Assembly: GCA_963735055.1 (NCBI GenBank)
Contig: CAVTJN010000006.1
Coordinates: 1 to 64,000, forward strand
DNA from: JBBITI01 sp963735055
GTDB lineage: Bacteria; Chloroflexota; Dehalococcoidia; Dehalococcoidales; UBA2162
DNA length: 64,000 nucleotides
Reading direction: 5' to 3'
Position numbers and translations under genes: made by a program. Below are positions 1 to 9,456 of the stretch, piece after piece (the stretch's first letter is position 1; each line of letters opens with the position of its first letter). The notes below the pieces were generated by a model. The model worked only from the letters and a program-made list of their open reading frames with translations, did no database searches and had not been told where the DNA came from.

Positions 1-169
1 TTGACAGCCAAGATCCCTCGGAAGACGTAGTCTTGCTCCGCCGACCATCTGGCGTGTCCTACCGGGCGTCATCGCGGCATGGGTGCGCCGAGGGCAGTCC
101 CGGCCCGGAAGCAACTGCGGAGAGGAATAGGATTCTGCGCAACTGGAAACTACGCCTACAGTCCGGCGC

Positions 170-577
170 TTACTGCAGGATATACGATGTGATCACCTGT
201 GCTAGTGGTATGCCATCTCTGATCTTGAGGGCGGTGACATGCAGCCGATAGTATCCGGGATCTCCTACCACGCTAGTCCTTAGTTGAGCATCACCTCTAT
301 GGTCGGACGTTACCCATATCGTGCCGATCCCATAATCGCCGGCCGCGGGAAGGGACGGCGACCCCCAGAATTGCACCAGGGTGTTTGGACGAGTACGGAT
401 ATTCACGATCAAATCATCACCCGGCCAAACCGGCGAAGTCATCGACACAATCCGAAGAGGTATGCCCGTTATCTCCATCTTCTGGGGCGGATTGGACACA
501 AGCATCGGCCTTGACCCCACACCGCCACAACTCACAAGGGACACGGCAAACCAAAGCAACAAGCCTAGCCTTTTCAC
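170..577 (-). CDS. Small secreted lipoprotein, unknown function
   Basis: The 135-residue product starts with a short basic, hydrophobic signal peptide ending in a lipobox-like LVSCGG, so it is probably a lipoprotein anchored outside the membrane. I chose the GTG at 577 because GGAGG lies just upstream; an in-frame ATG at 619 would add residues unlike a signal peptide. After the signal the protein is beta-rich, with alternating hydrophobic residues and many Gly, Pro and Thr, and no motif I recognise. It is transcribed away from the next lipoprotein gene, with about 180 bases between them. No function can be assigned. The frame is supported by signal peptide, ribosome site and position. Confidence 0.6.
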   Translation of the reverse strand: MKRLGLLLWFAVSLVSCGGVGSRPMLVSNPPQKMEITGIPLRIVSMTSPVWPGDDLIVNIRTRPNTLVQFWGSPSLPAAGDYGIGTIWVTSDHRGDAQLRTSVVGDPGYYRLHVTALKIRDGIPLAQVITSYILQ

Positions 578-758
578 AACTCCTCCCCAGTGTTTTGCTG
601 GACGCGAGTATGCTCTCACAACGAGGTTCTGTCAACCGTTCTTACTCCACATCGTAATGGTGTTGAGGCAGTCAGCAGGTAGATATTGCTTGCGAACTGA
701 CACAGGAATCCACTACCATGTCCCGGAGCGTTCTTGAAACTCGACTGAAGGACATGCT

Positions 759-3119
759 ATGAACAAACGTTGGATCGTAGTCACGGTCATGGCTGGCGCG
801 CTGCTGACAGGCTGTTCGAATGCCCCAACTCCTACACCAACGCCATCACCAAACGGGACTACTACCCTGCCTACCACGGTGGTTGAGCCAACCGAAAAGC
901 CGACGATATCGACTTCCATTCCAACGACGGCCCCGTTACCAGGAACAAATGTTGCCGGCAATTCGACTCCGATACCAGCGGCCCAGTTGCAGTGGACCAA
1001 AATGGGAGGACCGATAGGGGGGTTAGGCTACGACGTCCGGATGCGCCAGGATAACCCAGATCTCATGTTTGTCACCGACGCCTGGAGTGGTGTGAATCTG
1101 AGCAATGACGGCGGAAAGACATGGACCGCTTCAAACAGCGGAATCAGCTCGAACGGCGGTCCCTCCGGCGACGCTATCCCCGTGTTCAGCCTGACCGTCT
1201 CCCCCCAGAACCCAGATGTGATCTGGGCCGGAACCCAGGGCATCAGAGGCATCTTTAAATCAATCGATGGCGGAAAGACCTGGCAGAAGAAGGACACGGG
1301 AGTCCTGGAAAACGAGGGATTATCACTGCGCGGCTTCACGGTCGACCCGAAGAACCAGGATATCGTCTATGCTGCCGGCGAAATATCCAGCGCGATATGG
1401 CTGGGCCACCAGCAGAATGGAACTCTGGGGTTCGACCTGGTCAAAGGTGTAATCTACAAGACCGTGGACGGGGGCGAACACTGGAACGCCGTCTGGCGTG
1501 GCGACAACCTTGCCAGGTATGTCATTGTCGACCCACGCGACAGCAACAAGCTTTATGCTTCCACCGGTCTTTTTGATCGCGACGCTGCCAATGAGAGCCC
1601 GGGGGGAGGCGGTTTGGGTGGGGTCGGCATCCTTAGAAGCACCGACGGCGGCCAGACATGGCGAGCCTTGAACCAGACTAACGGGCTCCAAAACCTGTAC
1701 GTAGGTTCGCTGGTCATGAATCCCGCCAATCCCAACGTCCTGTTGGCCGGGACAGGTGTCGCCGGCCCCGGCGGCGTTGGGACCAAGATGGGAGTCTACT
1801 TGTCCACAGATGGTGGCGACACTTGGAAACTCGCGCTGCCCGAACCGATGTCCGCTCCGATAAGCTCAGTCGAATTCGCGCCATCGAACCCAAACGTCGG
1901 CTACGCCGGAGGGCCGGCGGGCGTCTTTCGCAGCAACGACATGGGAATGACCTGGCAGAAGCAGACCCCGGGCAATTTCTGGGGGGCGCCCGGGACCCGG
2001 GCCGGGTTTCCGATCGATTTCCAGGTTGACCCTCGAAACGCCGACCGCGTTTTTGCTAACAATTACGGCGGTGGTAACTTCCTGAGCGAGGACGGCGGCA
2101 GGACCTGGTCTGTGGCCAGCCAGGGCTATACTGGAGCGTATTTACACGGCATAGCCGTCAATCCCAAGGACAACCAGAACGTCTTCGTTATCGGGCGGAC
2201 CGGTCCATTCCGAAGCTCCGACGCAGGCAAGACCTGGCAGGGCTTGACCAGAGAACCTGCGGTCCTCGGGGGAGAATGGTACGCTGTGGCCGTAGACCCT
2301 AAGACTCCAGGCAATCTGATTATCTCGGATGAGCATCAGGGGGTGATCTTCCGCAGCACTGATTCGGGCAATACCTGGAAAGAGGTCTTTCGCCATCCTG
2401 GTGTGAGTGTTCAGGTCATGGAAAAGCGTATGGGCTTCAGGTCGATAGTCTTCGCTCCGTCCAACTCAAGCATCGTCTATGCCGGAATGGAACTGGAGCG
2501 AAACCAAATCGATCAGAATTTGGCCGTCACGAACAACACTCCCAGTTTCGGCGTTTTCAAATCGACCGACGGAGGGTCCACGTGGCGGGATGCAAATGAC
2601 ATCAAGAGCGCCACCCAGAATATCAATATGCTTGCCGTAAGTCCTGATAATGCGGACATCGTCTACGCTGGGACCCTAAGAAGCGGCATTGTGAAGACCA
2701 CGGACGGGGGTAAGAGCTGGCAACCGGTGAACCAGGGACTGGAAGGCGTTGACGTCCGCTCAATTGCGATTAGTCCGCAGGACCCCAAGGTGGTCTTTGC
2801 GGGAATGGAAAACGGCGCGGTCTATGTTTCAACCGACGCTGGAGGGTCGTGGCAGGCAAGCGGAAGCGGGATGGACCCCCAAGCCGCCGTCCGCTCGATA
2901 GTGTTTGACCCAACGGACACCAGGATAGTCTTTGCCGCCGACATCCATTCCGGAGTATTCCGGTCTGACAATGGGGGGAAGCAATGGGTACGCATTAACG
3001 CAGGTCTAAGAACCCGTGCGGTCAGCTCCCTGTGCATCTCTTCGGATGGCAGCACGCTCTACGCCGCCACCCAAGGCGAAGGTGTATTTCGCATGGATCT
3101 CATGACGCATCCCCGGTAA
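759..3119 (+). CDS. Secreted BNR/Asp-box beta-propeller lipoprotein (sortilin/VPS10-like)
   Basis: The 786-residue protein has a lipoprotein signal (lipobox LTGC at about residues 16-19) and a Pro/Thr-rich spacer to about residue 65. A long repeat region follows. I count about 13 Asp-box motifs of the form S-x-D-G-G-x-T-W (for example SNDGGKTW, SIDGGKTW, STDGGQTW, TTDGGKSW) spread to the C-terminus. Asp-box repeats mark beta-propellers such as sialidases, VPS10/sortilin and photosystem II assembly factor YCF48. No sialidase FRIP motif or catalytic set is evident, so this is more likely an extracellular binding or scaffold propeller than a glycosidase. AGGA lies 6 bases before the ATG. The gene sits 9 bases upstream of a multiheme cytochrome, suggesting co-transcription at the cell surface. 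Confidence 0.8.
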   Translation: MNKRWIVVTVMAGALLTGCSNAPTPTPTPSPNGTTTLPTTVVEPTEKPTISTSIPTTAPLPGTNVAGNSTPIPAAQLQWTKMGGPIGGLGYDVRMRQDNPDLMFVTDAWSGVNLSNDGGKTWTASNSGISSNGGPSGDAIPVFSLTVSPQNPDVIWAGTQGIRGIFKSIDGGKTWQKKDTGVLENEGLSLRGFTVDPKNQDIVYAAGEISSAIWLGHQQNGTLGFDLVKGVIYKTVDGGEHWNAVWRGDNLARYVIVDPRDSNKLYASTGLFDRDAANESPGGGGLGGVGILRSTDGGQTWRALNQTNGLQNLYVGSLVMNPANPNVLLAGTGVAGPGGVGTKMGVYLSTDGGDTWKLALPEPMSAPISSVEFAPSNPNVGYAGGPAGVFRSNDMGMTWQKQTPGNFWGAPGTRAGFPIDFQVDPRNADRVFANNYGGGNFLSEDGGRTWSVASQGYTGAYLHGIAVNPKDNQNVFVIGRTGPFRSSDAGKTWQGLTREPAVLGGEWYAVAVDPKTPGNLIISDEHQGVIFRSTDSGNTWKEVFRHPGVSVQVMEKRMGFRSIVFAPSNSSIVYAGMELERNQIDQNLAVTNNTPSFGVFKSTDGGSTWRDANDIKSATQNINMLAVSPDNADIVYAGTLRSGIVKTTDGGKSWQPVNQGLEGVDVRSIAISPQDPKVVFAGMENGAVYVSTDAGGSWQASGSGMDPQAAVRSIVFDPTDTRIVFAADIHSGVFRSDNGGKQWVRINAGLRTRAVSSLCISSDGSTLYAATQGEGVFRMDLMTHPR

Positions 3120-3128
3120 AGAAGTACG

Positions 3129-4864
3129 ATGCGACGATCCAGATTGCTGGTGGGAGGTCTTGCTGGAGTAATCCTGCTGTTGACGATCTCATGGCTCGTG
3201 CCTTCGATCTGGCGCCTGGACGAGGTCACGGGCACTGTCTCCAGCGTTGCTGGACCGGTAGCCGGGGCAGTTGTCCGTCTCAAGGCAACGGACTTCCAGA
3301 CTCTCACCGACTCCAATGGACGTTTCGTTCTGACCGGGTTCCCTCGTCGTTTCAATGCTCAAGTCACGGCATGGTCTGAAGGCTACTACATCGGCGGCGA
3401 GACCGCCTATCCCTGGAAGCGGGCTATTGGTATCGATCTAATCACCTACGGTACTACGGACAATGACCAGTATGCATGGCTACCAACAAGAGTCACAAAG
3501 CGTAGTTACATGCAGGAGGCTATGGCGAAATGGGCCCTCCCGGTGGCTGCCCGACTTTCGTTTGACCACCTGTTCTTGCCTTTGGTCGCACGGCTGCGGC
3601 TGGGGTGCGCAGACTGCCACGGAGCCGTAATATCCGGACAATTCGAATCCGGTGCCCATGCCAAAGGAACGCGCAACATCATCTTTCAGACGGCATACAG
3701 CGGTACGGACAGCAGCGGAAATAAGAGCCCCTTGACGAGCTACGGCTTTAGCCGTGATTACGGCCGCTTTCCATTGCGCCCTGACAATTCCCAACCCTGG
3801 TACGGACCGGGGTTCAAACTGGACTTCCCGGATCAGGCCGGGAACTGCGCCAACTGTCACATGCCGGGGGAGGCGGCGAACGCCCCGGACCATACCGACA
3901 TTCTGAGAATCCCCGCCGGCGCCATTCAGGGCACACATTGCGACTTCTGCCACAAGATGGCATCTGTGACGGTAGATAACGTCACTGGTCTACCGCCGGA
4001 AAACATGACTGGCGTTCTGTCGATTCAACTCCGCCGCCCGGACAGCAAGGACCAGGTCTTTTTCGGACCCCTGGACGACGTGGATGTGGGGCCGGATACC
4101 TACTTGCCACTTCAGAATGAGAGCCTCGCATGCGCTCCCTGCCACAACGCTTCGTTCTGGGGTACTCCGGTATACCAATCATATTCGGAATGGCTCAACA
4201 GTCCGTACCCCGGTGAGGGTAAGACATGCCAGACGTGCCACATGAAAGCGGATGGGCACACTAATAACTTTGCTCCGGGACGCGGCGGCCTGGTCCGCGA
4301 TCCACAGCAGGTTTTTGCCCACGATTTCCCCGGCGCAGCTGACGTGAATCTGCTGCAAGACACGGTCAAGCTTAAACTCATCGCAGAAAGGCGAGATGGC
4401 AAGATCGCAGTGCAAGTGAGCGTCACCAATGAGAACGCAGGCCACCACATCCCTACGGACCATCCGATGCGGAATATCATTCTCGTGATCGACGCAAAGG
4501 ATCCCGCTGGAAAGAGATTGACTTATGGGGGGATCCAGACTGTTCCGGAGTGGGGGGAGTCGGGGCCAGCCCGGGAGATTATGCGGGACTACCGGGCAAG
4601 GGATATGCGAAGATACTGGAGGAGCTATGGACCGAAACCTCTCCGACCATAGCTTATTGGCGGCAGACCAAGATCAAAGAAGACACACGAATACCGGCCC
4701 GAGAGACCGACGTGACCAGGTACGAATTTGAGGCGACTTCGGACGGCGAAGTCACAATTGAGGCCAGACTGATATTCAGGAGGGCCTTCAAGCAACTCGC
4801 CGAAACCAAGGGATGGGATTGCGACGACATCTTGATGGCCAGCGAAACCGCAAGGGTGAATTGA
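3129..4864 (+). CDS. Membrane-anchored five-heme cytochrome c with N-terminal carboxypeptidase-regulatory-like domain (frame interrupted)
   Basis: The open frame from 3129 runs to 4652, but the protein continues in another frame to 4864; joined it is about 578 residues. It has an N-terminal membrane anchor (residues 6-27) and a beta domain resembling carboxypeptidase-regulatory/transthyretin-like folds (about 33-75, V-T-G-T-V and D-S-N-G-R-F signatures). Five CxxCH heme sites follow: CADCH (160), CANCH (240), CDFCH (271), CAPCH (335) and CQTCH (367). A beta-rich C-terminal part comes last. It probably carries electrons outside the membrane. The break is in a G6 run at 4552-4557, where one base seems missing; no canonical slippery heptamer is present, so I read it as an indel. 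The donor or acceptor is unknown. Confidence 0.78.
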
Positions 4865-5001
4865 CATTCATCTATTATGGGCATTGTGTCTTCGGCGATT
4901 CTTCCCGTTGTGAGCCGACAGTTCCCGGAAGAGAAGTCACATCGGTCCGAAGGTGGTCTCTCCGTCCTCGAAACCGGGACTGAGTTCGCCCTGGCTGCCC
5001 G

Positions 5002-6639
5002 TCAAGTGAATTCGGCGAAACCCCCGGGCGTTTCAATCTCAATAAGGTGGAATTCCTGTCTGGCCAGCGCATCGCTCAGGACGGTCGACAACTCACGGCA
5101 GGTATTGACTCGAGTCGCCGGCAACCCGTACGCGCCGGTTACTTTGACGAAGTCCGGATTGGCCAGGCCGGTAGCGTAATAACGCCCTCCGAAGAGGTCG
5201 CGCTGCCGGTCGTGGAGTACTCCCCACGCCCCATCGTTAAACAAAAGGACCACGACTTTGATGCCGTACTGAGCCGCGGTCCCCAGTTCCTGCATGTTGA
5301 GCTGAAAGCCGCCGTCGCCGGACAAGACCACAACCTGACGGTCCGGCCGCGCCACCCGCGCCCCAAGGGCTGCCGGAAAGGCAAAGCCAATGCTGGTCCA
5401 TCCGTGAGGCGACAGGTAGGTCCGGGGTTCGTAACATGGCATTCCCCGGGCCGCCCAATAGGCCGCCATGGCCGGGTCCGCCACAATGATCGCGTCTCTG
5501 GCGATCGCACCCCTGATGGTTTCCATGACCCGCTGCTGATTCGGACCTGTCTTCCACAGCACCTGGCCGGCGCGTTCCTTGAGGTCTCTTACCTCCCCGG
5601 AGAAAGCCTCGGACCGGGCCAAAGCCTTGCCTCGAAGCGATTCAACCAGCTGCCCGAGCACTGCTTTGGCGTCGCCGGCGAGACCGACCGTTGCCGGGTA
5701 GTTCCGGTTGAATACGCCTGCGTCGATATCCGAGTGTATCAAGGTTGAAGGGAGCTTCAGCCCGACTCCGGTCGTTAACCGGTAGGGCAGACTCGCCCCG
5801 ATCACCAGCGCCACATCGCATCCGGAGATGAAATCGAATACCGGGTTCTTTCCGTAGACTCTACCGCCAATCGAGCATCCCAGACCCAGCGGGTGGTCGT
5901 CCGGGAACCCACCTTTGCCCCCGTAGCTGGTGGTCACGGGGGCACCGAGCAGTTCCGCCAGTTGTACCAGCTCGGGCGTGGCGTCCGAGGAGATGACCCC
6001 TCCCCCCGCCCAGATCACCGGCCGGCCCGCCCCAGCCAGCAGTTTGACGGCCCGTTCAACTTCTTCGGATACGGCCCGCCGGCGGGCCCGCGCAGCCGGA
6101 AGAGAGTTCTCGACATCTGCGGTCTGAGCAAGCACATCGGTGGGAATTTCAAGTTCAACCGGTCTCGGTCTGCGGCCCCCGAATAACTCGAAAGCCCGAT
6201 GAACATGGCCGGGAATAGCGTCGACGCGATTGATCAAGGCATTCCAGCCAGTCACCGAGCGAAACATACCGAGTTGGTCTTTGGGTTCGTGAAGCGCGCC
6301 ACGGTCGCGGTCGATCAGTGCTGATTCGCAGTTGCTCGTGATATTCAGCACCGCCGATGAGCACTGATATGCCTCGCCCATGGCGCCAACCGAATTTGCC
6401 GCACCCGGCCCGGTGCTCGTAAAACAGACGCCTGGTTTTCCCGATGCCCGGTAGTACCCGTCCGCCATATAAGCGACCGCCGACTCGTGCCTGCCGCCCA
6501 CAAGCCGGAGCTGGTCTTTGACGCCGTACAGGGCATCGTATATGTCCATCGTGTGGACCGAGATCAGCCCGAAGGCCTGGGTGACTCCTTCGGACATCAG
6601 TGAACCGACAACTGCCTGGCCGCCCGTCTTCGAGGTCAT
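5002..6639 (-). CDS. Thiamine-diphosphate-dependent enzyme, acetolactate synthase-like
   Basis: This 545-residue protein has the three-domain layout of the pyruvate oxidase/acetolactate synthase family. The N-terminal pyrimidine-binding domain carries the conserved Glu in RHESAVAYMADGYY (about residue 52). A central FAD/NAD-like domain follows, then a C-terminal diphosphate domain with GDGGFQLNMQEL and a terminal NDGAWG. These bind Mg-thiamine diphosphate and activate a 2-oxo acid. It is divergent from IlvB and has no IlvN-type regulatory subunit beside it, so a role in branched-chain synthesis is not certain; glyoxylate carboligase, sulfoacetaldehyde acetyltransferase or oxalyl-CoA-type activities are alternatives. 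I placed the start at ATG 6639 rather than 6645 because GGGGAG is 6 bases upstream of the former and touches the latter. Confidence 0.82.
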   Translation of the reverse strand: MTSKTGGQAVVGSLMSEGVTQAFGLISVHTMDIYDALYGVKDQLRLVGGRHESAVAYMADGYYRASGKPGVCFTSTGPGAANSVGAMGEAYQCSSAVLNITSNCESALIDRDRGALHEPKDQLGMFRSVTGWNALINRVDAIPGHVHRAFELFGGRRPRPVELEIPTDVLAQTADVENSLPAARARRRAVSEEVERAVKLLAGAGRPVIWAGGGVISSDATPELVQLAELLGAPVTTSYGGKGGFPDDHPLGLGCSIGGRVYGKNPVFDFISGCDVALVIGASLPYRLTTGVGLKLPSTLIHSDIDAGVFNRNYPATVGLAGDAKAVLGQLVESLRGKALARSEAFSGEVRDLKERAGQVLWKTGPNQQRVMETIRGAIARDAIIVADPAMAAYWAARGMPCYEPRTYLSPHGWTSIGFAFPAALGARVARPDRQVVVLSGDGGFQLNMQELGTAAQYGIKVVVLLFNDGAWGVLHDRQRDLFGGRYYATGLANPDFVKVTGAYGLPATRVNTCRELSTVLSDALARQEFHLIEIETPGGFAEFT

Positions 6640-6979
6640 TCTCATCTCCCCTTGTCACGAGTCCAGCTCGTACCACCCGGCCTTGCCGACGATCTCCTCG
6701 CTCGAAGAGAGCCTCTGCCGATGGGGCGCCGTCGCCCGGAAGCATCCGTTTTGACATATTACACCCGGGCGTTCTCTTTGTCACTGAGTCGCTGACCATA
6801 TCCGGGCACTTGGGTCACCATCGACCGACAAATCCGGCGGTCCAGCTCCTGGGAAAGCAAGATGACCGGCCAATTACGGCGCCGCTTGCAGCCGGATGGC
6901 CGCTGGGGTAACATCGAATTCGGGACATCAGGCGCAAATCTGCTACGGCGCGGGACCCCCAGATTTGGAGGACGATCAA
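6640..6979. other. Divergent intergenic region between the ThDP enzyme and the OYE-like reductase
   Basis: These 340 bases separate two divergent genes and hold no convincing ORF: a minus-strand frame across 6155-6799 is a shadow of the ThDP enzyme. I see a minus-strand promoter candidate at 6756-6784 (listed separately) and a good ribosome site, GGAGGA, at 6967-6972 for the plus-strand gene. No clear terminator, repeat or structured RNA is visible. Confidence 0.5.
6756..6784 (-). promoter_or_regulatory. Sigma70-like promoter for the ThDP enzyme
   Basis: On the minus strand GTGACA (6784-6779) is followed after 17 bases by TAATAT (6761-6756). The -35 matches consensus at five of six positions and the -10 at four of six. 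Transcription would start near 6749, leaving a leader of about 110 bases before the ATG at 6639. Inferred by eye only. Confidence 0.35.
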
Positions 6980-8029
6980 ATGCCCGGATTGTTTGACACG
7001 ATTGAGATAAAGGGACTTAGACTGAAGAACCGGCTGGTAATGGCCCCGATGGCCACCAGCATGGCAACGGCTGAAGGAGAGGTTACCGACAGGCACATCA
7101 AACACTATTCGGCTCGAGCGAGAGGCGGGGTGGCACTGATAATCCTGGAGCACACCTATGTATTGAGGACCGGCAAACTGTCTCAAGGGCAACTGGGATT
7201 ATATGCCGACCGGCTCGTACCGGGGCTCAGTCGGCTGACGGAGGCCATCCACAAAGAGGGGGCCAGGGTTGCTGTACAGTTGACTCATGCAGGGGCAAAA
7301 ACCAGCAGCGGCGTCATTGGGGAACAACCCCTCGGACCTTCGGAAGTAGCCCCGCCCGGCAGTAAAGAGCCTCCTAGACCGATGACGCCATCGGAGATCA
7401 GCTCCACTGTGACGGCTTTTGCTGATGCGGCGAGAAGAGCGGCGGAAGCCGGCTGCGACGCCGTTGAGTTGCACGGAGCGCACGGCTTCTTGATTGGGCA
7501 GTTCTTGTCGCCGTACACCAATCGACGCCAGGACGCATACGGTGGGGACCTGTCAGGACGCGTCAGGTTCCCGGCAGAAGTGATCGGTGAAGTCCGAGGC
7601 AAACTTGAGGGGAAGATTCCGGTCTTCTACCGGTTCGGCGCTGATGATATGGTGGAGGGAGGGCTGACTCCGGCAGAGGCAAGGTCCGCCGCACCCCTGT
7701 TGGAACGGGCAGGAGTGGATGTGCTGGACATCTCGGGTGGTCTGGGTGGCGGCGGGAGTGACCGGTTCAGCGACCAGGGATATTTCATTCCGCTGGCCCA
7801 GGGCATCAAGGAGGCAGTGCGAATCCCTGTCATCGGTGTCGGCAACATCACTGAGGCCGAGTATGCCGACCGGATTGTCAGGGAGGGAAGAGTGGACCTG
7901 GTTGCCTTGGGGCGCAAATTACTCTCCGATCCTGAATTCCCCAAACAGGCTGCCCAGAAACTGGGCGTGTTGCCCGTGAAACCGTCAGGCGGCAGTCCCG
8001 GGGAGGCGTGGGGGGCGGTTCAACAGTAA
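6980..8029 (+). CDS. NADH:flavin oxidoreductase, Old Yellow Enzyme family
   Basis: The 349-residue protein is an FMN-dependent TIM-barrel reductase of the OYE group. Visible signatures are the N-terminal LKNRLVMAPM, the substrate-site AVQLTHAGAK, VELHGAHGFLIGQFLSPYTN with NRRQDAYGG, and a phosphate-binding end with IPVIGVGNI and VALGRKLLSDPEFP. It lacks the C-terminal 4Fe-4S and FAD/NAD domains of the long 2,4-dienoyl-CoA reductase type, so it is the short YqjM-like form. An upstream frame would allow a start at 6896, but GGAGGA at 6967 sets the ATG at 6980. It likely reduces an activated C=C bond; the substrate is unknown. Its 3' end overlaps the convergent MFS gene by 45 bases. Confidence 0.88.
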   Translation: MPGLFDTIEIKGLRLKNRLVMAPMATSMATAEGEVTDRHIKHYSARARGGVALIILEHTYVLRTGKLSQGQLGLYADRLVPGLSRLTEAIHKEGARVAVQLTHAGAKTSSGVIGEQPLGPSEVAPPGSKEPPRPMTPSEISSTVTAFADAARRAAEAGCDAVELHGAHGFLIGQFLSPYTNRRQDAYGGDLSGRVRFPAEVIGEVRGKLEGKIPVFYRFGADDMVEGGLTPAEARSAAPLLERAGVDVLDISGGLGGGGSDRFSDQGYFIPLAQGIKEAVRIPVIGVGNITEAEYADRIVREGRVDLVALGRKLLSDPEFPKQAAQKLGVLPVKPSGGSPGEAWGAVQQ

Positions 8030-9274
8030 CAAGGGGATGGCCGGCAGAGTGACGAAGATCGATATTTCCCACGCGATCCGGTAGCTGCCGGTGACGTCGA
8101 AAATCCATCCGGCAACGATCGGGCTCGCCAGGCCGCCCACTACGCTGGTGAGGGTCATCAGCCCCATGATGGTGCCGAAGCTCCTGGTGCCGAAGAAATC
8201 GGCCTGCAGGGCCGGCCAGAGCGGTATCGGACCACCGAAACCGGGGCCGTACGCGAGCAGGAAGGCGGCCAGGAGCCAGATAGTGTCGCGGGTTATGAAA
8301 GCGAAACAAATCAGGCCGACGGTCTGGAGACCGATGGACAGGGCGATAAGATACCGCTTGTTGGCAAAGTCCCCGAACACGCCAAATCCAAGTCTGCCGA
8401 TGAGCGAGCATACGGTCATGCCGGTGACCGAGACAGCGGCAATCGTCGTGGGCACGCCCACGCTCTCCAGGTAGGGCACGATGTGGACTGCGACGGCGCT
8501 CGTCCCCATCTGCTGGAACAGTTGGGACAACGACAGCATCCAGAAGGAGCGGGTCTTCAGTGCTTCTTTCGCGCTGAACCCCGAAACCGGCCGGGCAGCG
8601 CCCGTCTCCACGCCACCCGACGCCGCGGTGGACTCGCCGTCAGGAAGACGTCCATAGTGCTGCGGCCTGTCGCGAAACATCATGCTGAGGGGTATGCCCA
8701 CCAGTAATGACGCCACGCCCATGAAAAACAGCGTCTGCCGCCAGCCTACTTCGCCCAGGGAAAACGCGAGCACCGGGGCAAGGAGACCGCTTGCGCCGGG
8801 GCCAATGAACCCCAGGGCCAGCGCCCGGCTCCTCTTCCGCGTAAACCAATTGGCGATGGTGGTGTTCATGACCAGTCCCGTGCCGAAGCTCGAACCGAGG
8901 GCGACGAACACGAAGCTGCCGTAGAAAGCCCAGAGAGAATCGATCCGGCTCATCAGCATGAACCCAAGACCGATGATTGTCCATCCGGCGACCATGAGCT
9001 TCCTGGGGGCAACCCTGTCGGCAAGGGATCCGACGAGCGGACTGAAGAGGCCGGTCTCGACACCCCGGAGAGTGAAGGCCACCGATGTGTCGGCCGCACT
9101 CCAATGAAACGTATCGCGAATCGGATTGAAGAAGACCGAAAAGCCGTAGTAGAAGAAGCCGCCGCTGAAAAATCTCAGCAGTGCTGCCGAGATCACGATC
9201 CACCAACCGTAGAAGAGGCCCTTCGTCTTGGGGAGGACTTCAGGGGGGACGCTTGAGGTCGGGTGAGATGTCAA
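7985..9274 (-). CDS. MFS transporter, oxalate/formate antiporter-like
   Basis: The 429-residue product has the twelve hydrophobic segments of a major facilitator. It begins FYGWWIVISAALLRFFSGG, the start seen in the OFA (oxalate:formate antiporter)/monocarboxylate-like subfamily, with a loop 2-3 motif around GSLADRVAPRKLMVAG and a charged central loop near residues 200-225. Such proteins move small organic anions across the inner membrane. Its position beside a ThDP enzyme and an OYE-like reductase fits import of a small carboxylate, but that is inference. The apparent TTG start at 9274 has no clear ribosome site, so the true start is uncertain. The 3' end overlaps the convergent reductase gene. 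Confidence 0.8.
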   Translation of the reverse strand: MTSHPTSSVPPEVLPKTKGLFYGWWIVISAALLRFFSGGFFYYGFSVFFNPIRDTFHWSAADTSVAFTLRGVETGLFSPLVGSLADRVAPRKLMVAGWTIIGLGFMLMSRIDSLWAFYGSFVFVALGSSFGTGLVMNTTIANWFTRKRSRALALGFIGPGASGLLAPVLAFSLGEVGWRQTLFFMGVASLLVGIPLSMMFRDRPQHYGRLPDGESTAASGGVETGAARPVSGFSAKEALKTRSFWMLSLSQLFQQMGTSAVAVHIVPYLESVGVPTTIAAVSVTGMTVCSLIGRLGFGVFGDFANKRYLIALSIGLQTVGLICFAFITRDTIWLLAAFLLAYGPGFGGPIPLWPALQADFFGTRSFGTIMGLMTLTSVVGGLASPIVAGWIFDVTGSYRIAWEISIFVTLPAIPLLLLNRPPRLPGTAA

Positions 9275-9456
9275 CTAAACGAAAACCGGGTGCCGTTCGC
9301 GGTTCCTTTCCTTGGCCATTATATGGGAAAGGCCGAGGCCGAGCAACCAGCCGCCCTCGCTCCAGAGGTTGTATCAGCCCGGCAGCAGTTGCATTGCAGC
9401 GGCCGGTACAGTGTAATGATAAGGGTCAATACCATTCTTCTGGAGATACGGACCCG

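Noticed and set aside
1..251. Plus-strand open frame near the window start (ATG or GTG near 33)
   Set aside because: It overlaps the lipoprotein gene on the other strand, has no ribosome site and no recognisable protein features; the first 169 bases show nothing I can support.
4545..4565. Programmed -1 frameshift in the cytochrome gene
   Set aside because: The G6 run would allow slippage, but there is no canonical heptamer with A-site re-pairing, and similar breaks occur in many unrelated genes, so an indel is likelier.
5047..5748. Plus-strand frame of about 233 codons
   Set aside because: Antisense to the ThDP enzyme, which has clear motifs; no ribosome site or known domain.
6155..6799. 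Minus-strand 214-codon frame beginning upstream of the ThDP enzyme
   Set aside because: It overlaps the enzyme in another frame and its product has no homology signal, so it is a shadow frame.
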